Assembly: GCA_041601535.1 (NCBI GenBank) | Contig: JBFIHZ010000194.1 | Coordinates: 1 to 7,561 of the forward strand | DNA: 7,561 nucleotides | DNA from: JBFIHZ01 sp041601535 | GTDB lineage: Bacteria; Pseudomonadota; Gammaproteobacteria; Xanthomonadales; SZUA-36 | Reading direction: 5' to 3' | In this document: one piece after another, positions 6,314 to 7,561 of the stretch | How the letters are laid out: each line of letters begins with the position of its first letter | How positions within the stretch are numbered: the first letter of the stretch is position 1 | Notes under the pieces: model-generated | Told to the model about the DNA's origin: nothing | The model's input: the letters and a program-made list of their open reading frames with translations, nothing else | Databases searched by the model: none | Translations under genes and position numbers: made by a program

Positions 6314-6331
6314 TGTTTCAAACAAATTGTT
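6314..6331. repeat. Two overlapping short palindromes upstream of DUF885
   Basis: TGTTTCAAACA (6314-6324) and AACAAATTGTT (6321-6331) are each perfect 5-1-5 palindromes sharing four bases. They lie 73-90 bases upstream of the DUF885 start, in the spacer shared with the plus-strand small ORF. CAAACAAA here (6319-6326) is also the exact complement of TTTGTTTG at 6265-6272. The arrangement suggests an operator, but no regulator family is recognisable from it. Confidence 0.35.
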
Positions 6332-6384
6332 CCGCGCCCGGGCAGACTGCACTTAACAGCCATTCATATCTCATTCACATGACG

Positions 6385-6414
6385 TTGACGGACTTTAAAC
6401 GGCCGGCCGATAGA
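6385..6414 (+). promoter_or_regulatory. Candidate sigma70-type promoter for the small ORF
   Basis: TTGACG (6385-6390, 5/6 match to the -35 consensus) is followed after 18 bases by GATAGA (6409-6414, only 3/6 for the -10). TAGACT at 6411-6416 is a better -10 (4/6) but at a 20-base spacing. Transcription would begin near 6421 and give a leader of about 105 bases before the ATG at 6526. The spacer contains the palindrome CGGCCGGCCG. Apart from this, the palindromes at 6314-6331 and the ribosome binding site at 6514-6519, I see nothing in 6254-6525. Confidence 0.3.
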
Positions 6415-6525
6415 CTGCTTTCATCGATTGATGAAAACGCACAACTAATGCAAACCACGCGCTTGAATCGGTACGGCAACAATTTTGAATCTCCATCATC
6501 ACCAACCACTAGCAGGGGGTAAATC

Positions 6526-6690
6526 ATGTCAAAAGAACACATCTGGAGTTCGCTCGCAAAAACCCATATACGCCGCAGCCGCTGGGAGAAATTCCGCGAC
6601 CGCATGCGGTTCATGTTCAGCAGAAAAAGGCTGATCAGAAAGGGCGGCACTGGCTTGCACAACCCGTCCGGTGGCCTGTTCGCCGGCTAA
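6526..6690 (+). CDS. Hypothetical very basic small protein (54 residues)
   Basis: I do not recognise this ORF. It encodes 54 residues, starts at the ATG at 6526 with AGGGGG six bases upstream, and ends in TAA at 6690. The product begins MSKEHIWSSL and ends NPSGGLFAG. It has 14 Lys/Arg against three acidic residues, concentrated between residues 12 and 39 (HIRRSRW, FRDRMRF, SRKRLIRK). That middle part would form a positively charged, partly amphipathic helix. There is no signal peptide, cysteine or membrane helix. The composition would suit a nucleic-acid or membrane-surface binding peptide, but that is inference only. It lies 57 bases upstream of the DUF4197 gene on the same strand and may share its transcript. 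The good ribosome binding site and clean initiation support it as real; the short length limits certainty. Confidence 0.5.
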   Translation: MSKEHIWSSLAKTHIRRSRWEKFRDRMRFMFSRKRLIRKGGTGLHNPSGGLFAG

Positions 6691-6707
6691 CCCAAACTCC
6701 ACCGCTG

Positions 6708-6713
6708 TATACT
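6708..6713 (+). promoter_or_regulatory. Candidate -10 element for the DUF4197 gene
   Basis: TATACT matches TATAAT at five of six positions and sits 34 bases before the ATG at 6748, giving a leader of about 28 bases. There is no recognisable -35 at 16-18 bases upstream, where the small ORF ends. If it is not active, the DUF4197 gene would depend on read-through from upstream of the small ORF. Confidence 0.35.
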
Positions 6714-6747
6714 GGAGCACTTATATAGCCAGCGGGAGGATCCGGTC

Positions 6748-7506
6748 ATGGCAGATACAATCACGCAAAGAAACGCTACTGTAGCAACTCATTCACGCTT
6801 GTTGGCAGTCTGCAGCCTGATGCTGTTGTTGTTCGCGGGCAATGCATCTGCTGGCCTGTTCGACAAACTCAAAGACAAGCTGGGCAGCAGTAACAAGTCC
6901 GGCGCCGATACTGAAGAAGTCGGCATGGGCCTGAAAGAAGCCCTCACCGTGGGTACCGAAAACGTGGTAGCCCAACTGGGTGAACCGGGTGGTTTCAGCG
7001 ACGATCCCTTGATCCGCATCCCGCTTCCGGCTCAACTGGACAAGGTGCAGAACGTACTCGACAAGCTGGGCATGTCATCCCTGCTCAGTGACCTGGAATC
7101 GCGCCTGAATGAGGCGGCGGAAGTTGCCACACCCAAGGCCAAAAGCCTGTTTGTTGATGCCATCAAGGATATGACGCTGGACGATATCATGGCCATTTAC
7201 AAGGGTCCGGACGACGCCGCCACGCAGTACTTCCGGCAGAAAATGTCTGCTCCACTGGCCGCAGAAATGAAACCCGTGGTGGACGAAAGCCTGGCAGACG
7301 TTGGAGCGGTGCAAAGCTACGACAACGTGATGAAGCAATATAAAACACTGCCCTTTGTGTCGGAGGTAGATACGGACCTTGGCAGCTACGTGGTCGAAAA
7401 GGGCATGGACGGTATCTTCTTTTACCTGGCCAAAGAGGAAGCGGCCATTCGCAAGAACCCCGCCAAACGCACCACGGATCTGCTGAAAAAGGTCTTCGGC
7501 GGCTGA
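6748..7506 (+). CDS. DUF4197 domain-containing exported protein
   Basis: This is a 252-residue protein of the DUF4197 family, widespread in proteobacteria and of unknown function. The ATG at 6748 is preceded by GGGAGGA at seven bases. The signal peptide has a long polar n-region (1-17), a hydrophobic core (18-31) and a signal peptidase I site after ASA (33-35), so the mature protein starts at GLFDKL and should be periplasmic. The domain covers nearly all the rest: GLKEALTVGTENVV (61-74), IRIPLPAQL (89-97), LNEAAEVATPKAK (120-132), MTLDDIMAIYKGPDDAATQYFR (142-163, in two adjoining blocks), then YVVEKGMDGIFFYLAKEE (214-231), IRKNPAKRT (234-242) and DLLKKVFGG (244-252). The length and ending are normal for the family. 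It is mostly helical by composition, with no cysteine in the mature part. It may be co-transcribed with the small ORF 57 bases upstream and is followed by a hairpin at 7521. Confidence 0.92.
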   Translation: MADTITQRNATVATHSRLLAVCSLMLLLFAGNASAGLFDKLKDKLGSSNKSGADTEEVGMGLKEALTVGTENVVAQLGEPGGFSDDPLIRIPLPAQLDKVQNVLDKLGMSSLLSDLESRLNEAAEVATPKAKSLFVDAIKDMTLDDIMAIYKGPDDAATQYFRQKMSAPLAAEMKPVVDESLADVGAVQSYDNVMKQYKTLPFVSEVDTDLGSYVVEKGMDGIFFYLAKEEAAIRKNPAKRTTDLLKKVFGG

Positions 7507-7520
7507 CAGCTTGCCTGCCT

Positions 7521-7553
7521 CAGCCCCACGGCCGGTCTTATGGCCGGGGGCTG
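7521..7553 (+). terminator. GC-rich hairpin after DUF4197, probable terminator
   Basis: CAGCCCC (7521-7527) pairs with GGGGCTG (7547-7553), and CGGCC (7529-7533) with GGCCG (7542-7546). This gives a 12-base-pair stem with one bulged A and an eight-base loop. It starts 14 bases after the DUF4197 stop. The eight bases left in the window after the stem are not a T run, so intrinsic termination cannot be confirmed. Confidence 0.5.
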
Positions 7554-7561
7554 GCGTGTAT

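Noticed and set aside
6379..6522. Plus-strand ORF of 47 residues ending three bases before the basic small ORF
   Set aside because: The ATG at 6379 has no ribosome binding site, the product resembles nothing known to me, and the candidate -35 at 6385 would lie inside it. The close stop-start spacing would allow coupling, but the small ORF has its own strong ribosome binding site.
6375..6662. Minus-strand ORF of 95 residues across the spacer and small ORF
   Set aside because: It begins at a GTG without a ribosome binding site, runs antisense to the better-supported small ORF, and shows no domain or signal features.

Overview
The window looks like ordinary chromosomal sequence from a GC-moderate (upper 50s percent by eye) gammaproteobacterium, probably a free-living marine or environmental heterotroph. 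The evidence is the set of families present: a Tat-exported DUF1800/DUF1501 pair, a spinster-like MFS carrier, a DUF885 lipoprotein, a glycine-zipper envelope protein and a DUF4197 protein. Genus cannot be read from this. There is no transposase, phage gene, CRISPR array, rRNA or tRNA.

Layout, left to right. Positions 1-2088 (minus strand) hold a two-gene unit: a DUF1800 protein (154-2088), followed 21 bases downstream by a DUF1501 protein whose first 44 codons are visible before the window edge. Both begin with twin-arginine signal peptides. Positions 2089-2414 are non-coding and carry the DUF1800 leader, a strong intrinsic terminator pointing left (2273-2298) and an inverted repeat; the last two belong to the 3' end of the next gene. 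That gene (2415-2921, minus) encodes a short exported glycine-zipper protein. A 143-base divergent spacer with a small inverted repeat and an 11-base-period direct repeat separates it from an MFS transporter (3071-4399, plus), whose third codon opens a run of nine C. The transporter converges on, and overlaps by six bases, a DUF885 metallopeptidase-like lipoprotein gene (4394-6241, minus).

From 6242 to 6525 lies a relatively AT-rich spacer with overlapping palindromes behind the DUF885 gene and one candidate plus-strand promoter. It leads into a very basic 54-residue small ORF with a good ribosome binding site (6526-6690), then a secreted DUF4197 protein (6748-7506) and a GC-rich hairpin at the right edge.

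Five of the six main genes encode exported proteins and the sixth an inner-membrane carrier, so the region is envelope-oriented. Only the DUF1800-DUF1501 pair is clearly an operon; the rest are single transcription units with no shared pathway visible. I found no evidence for a novel multi-gene system. The items most worth a second look are the C9 tract at the start of the transporter gene, the unrecognised basic small ORF with its long upstream spacer, the Tat-exported pair of unknown function, and the repeats in the two intergenic control regions.
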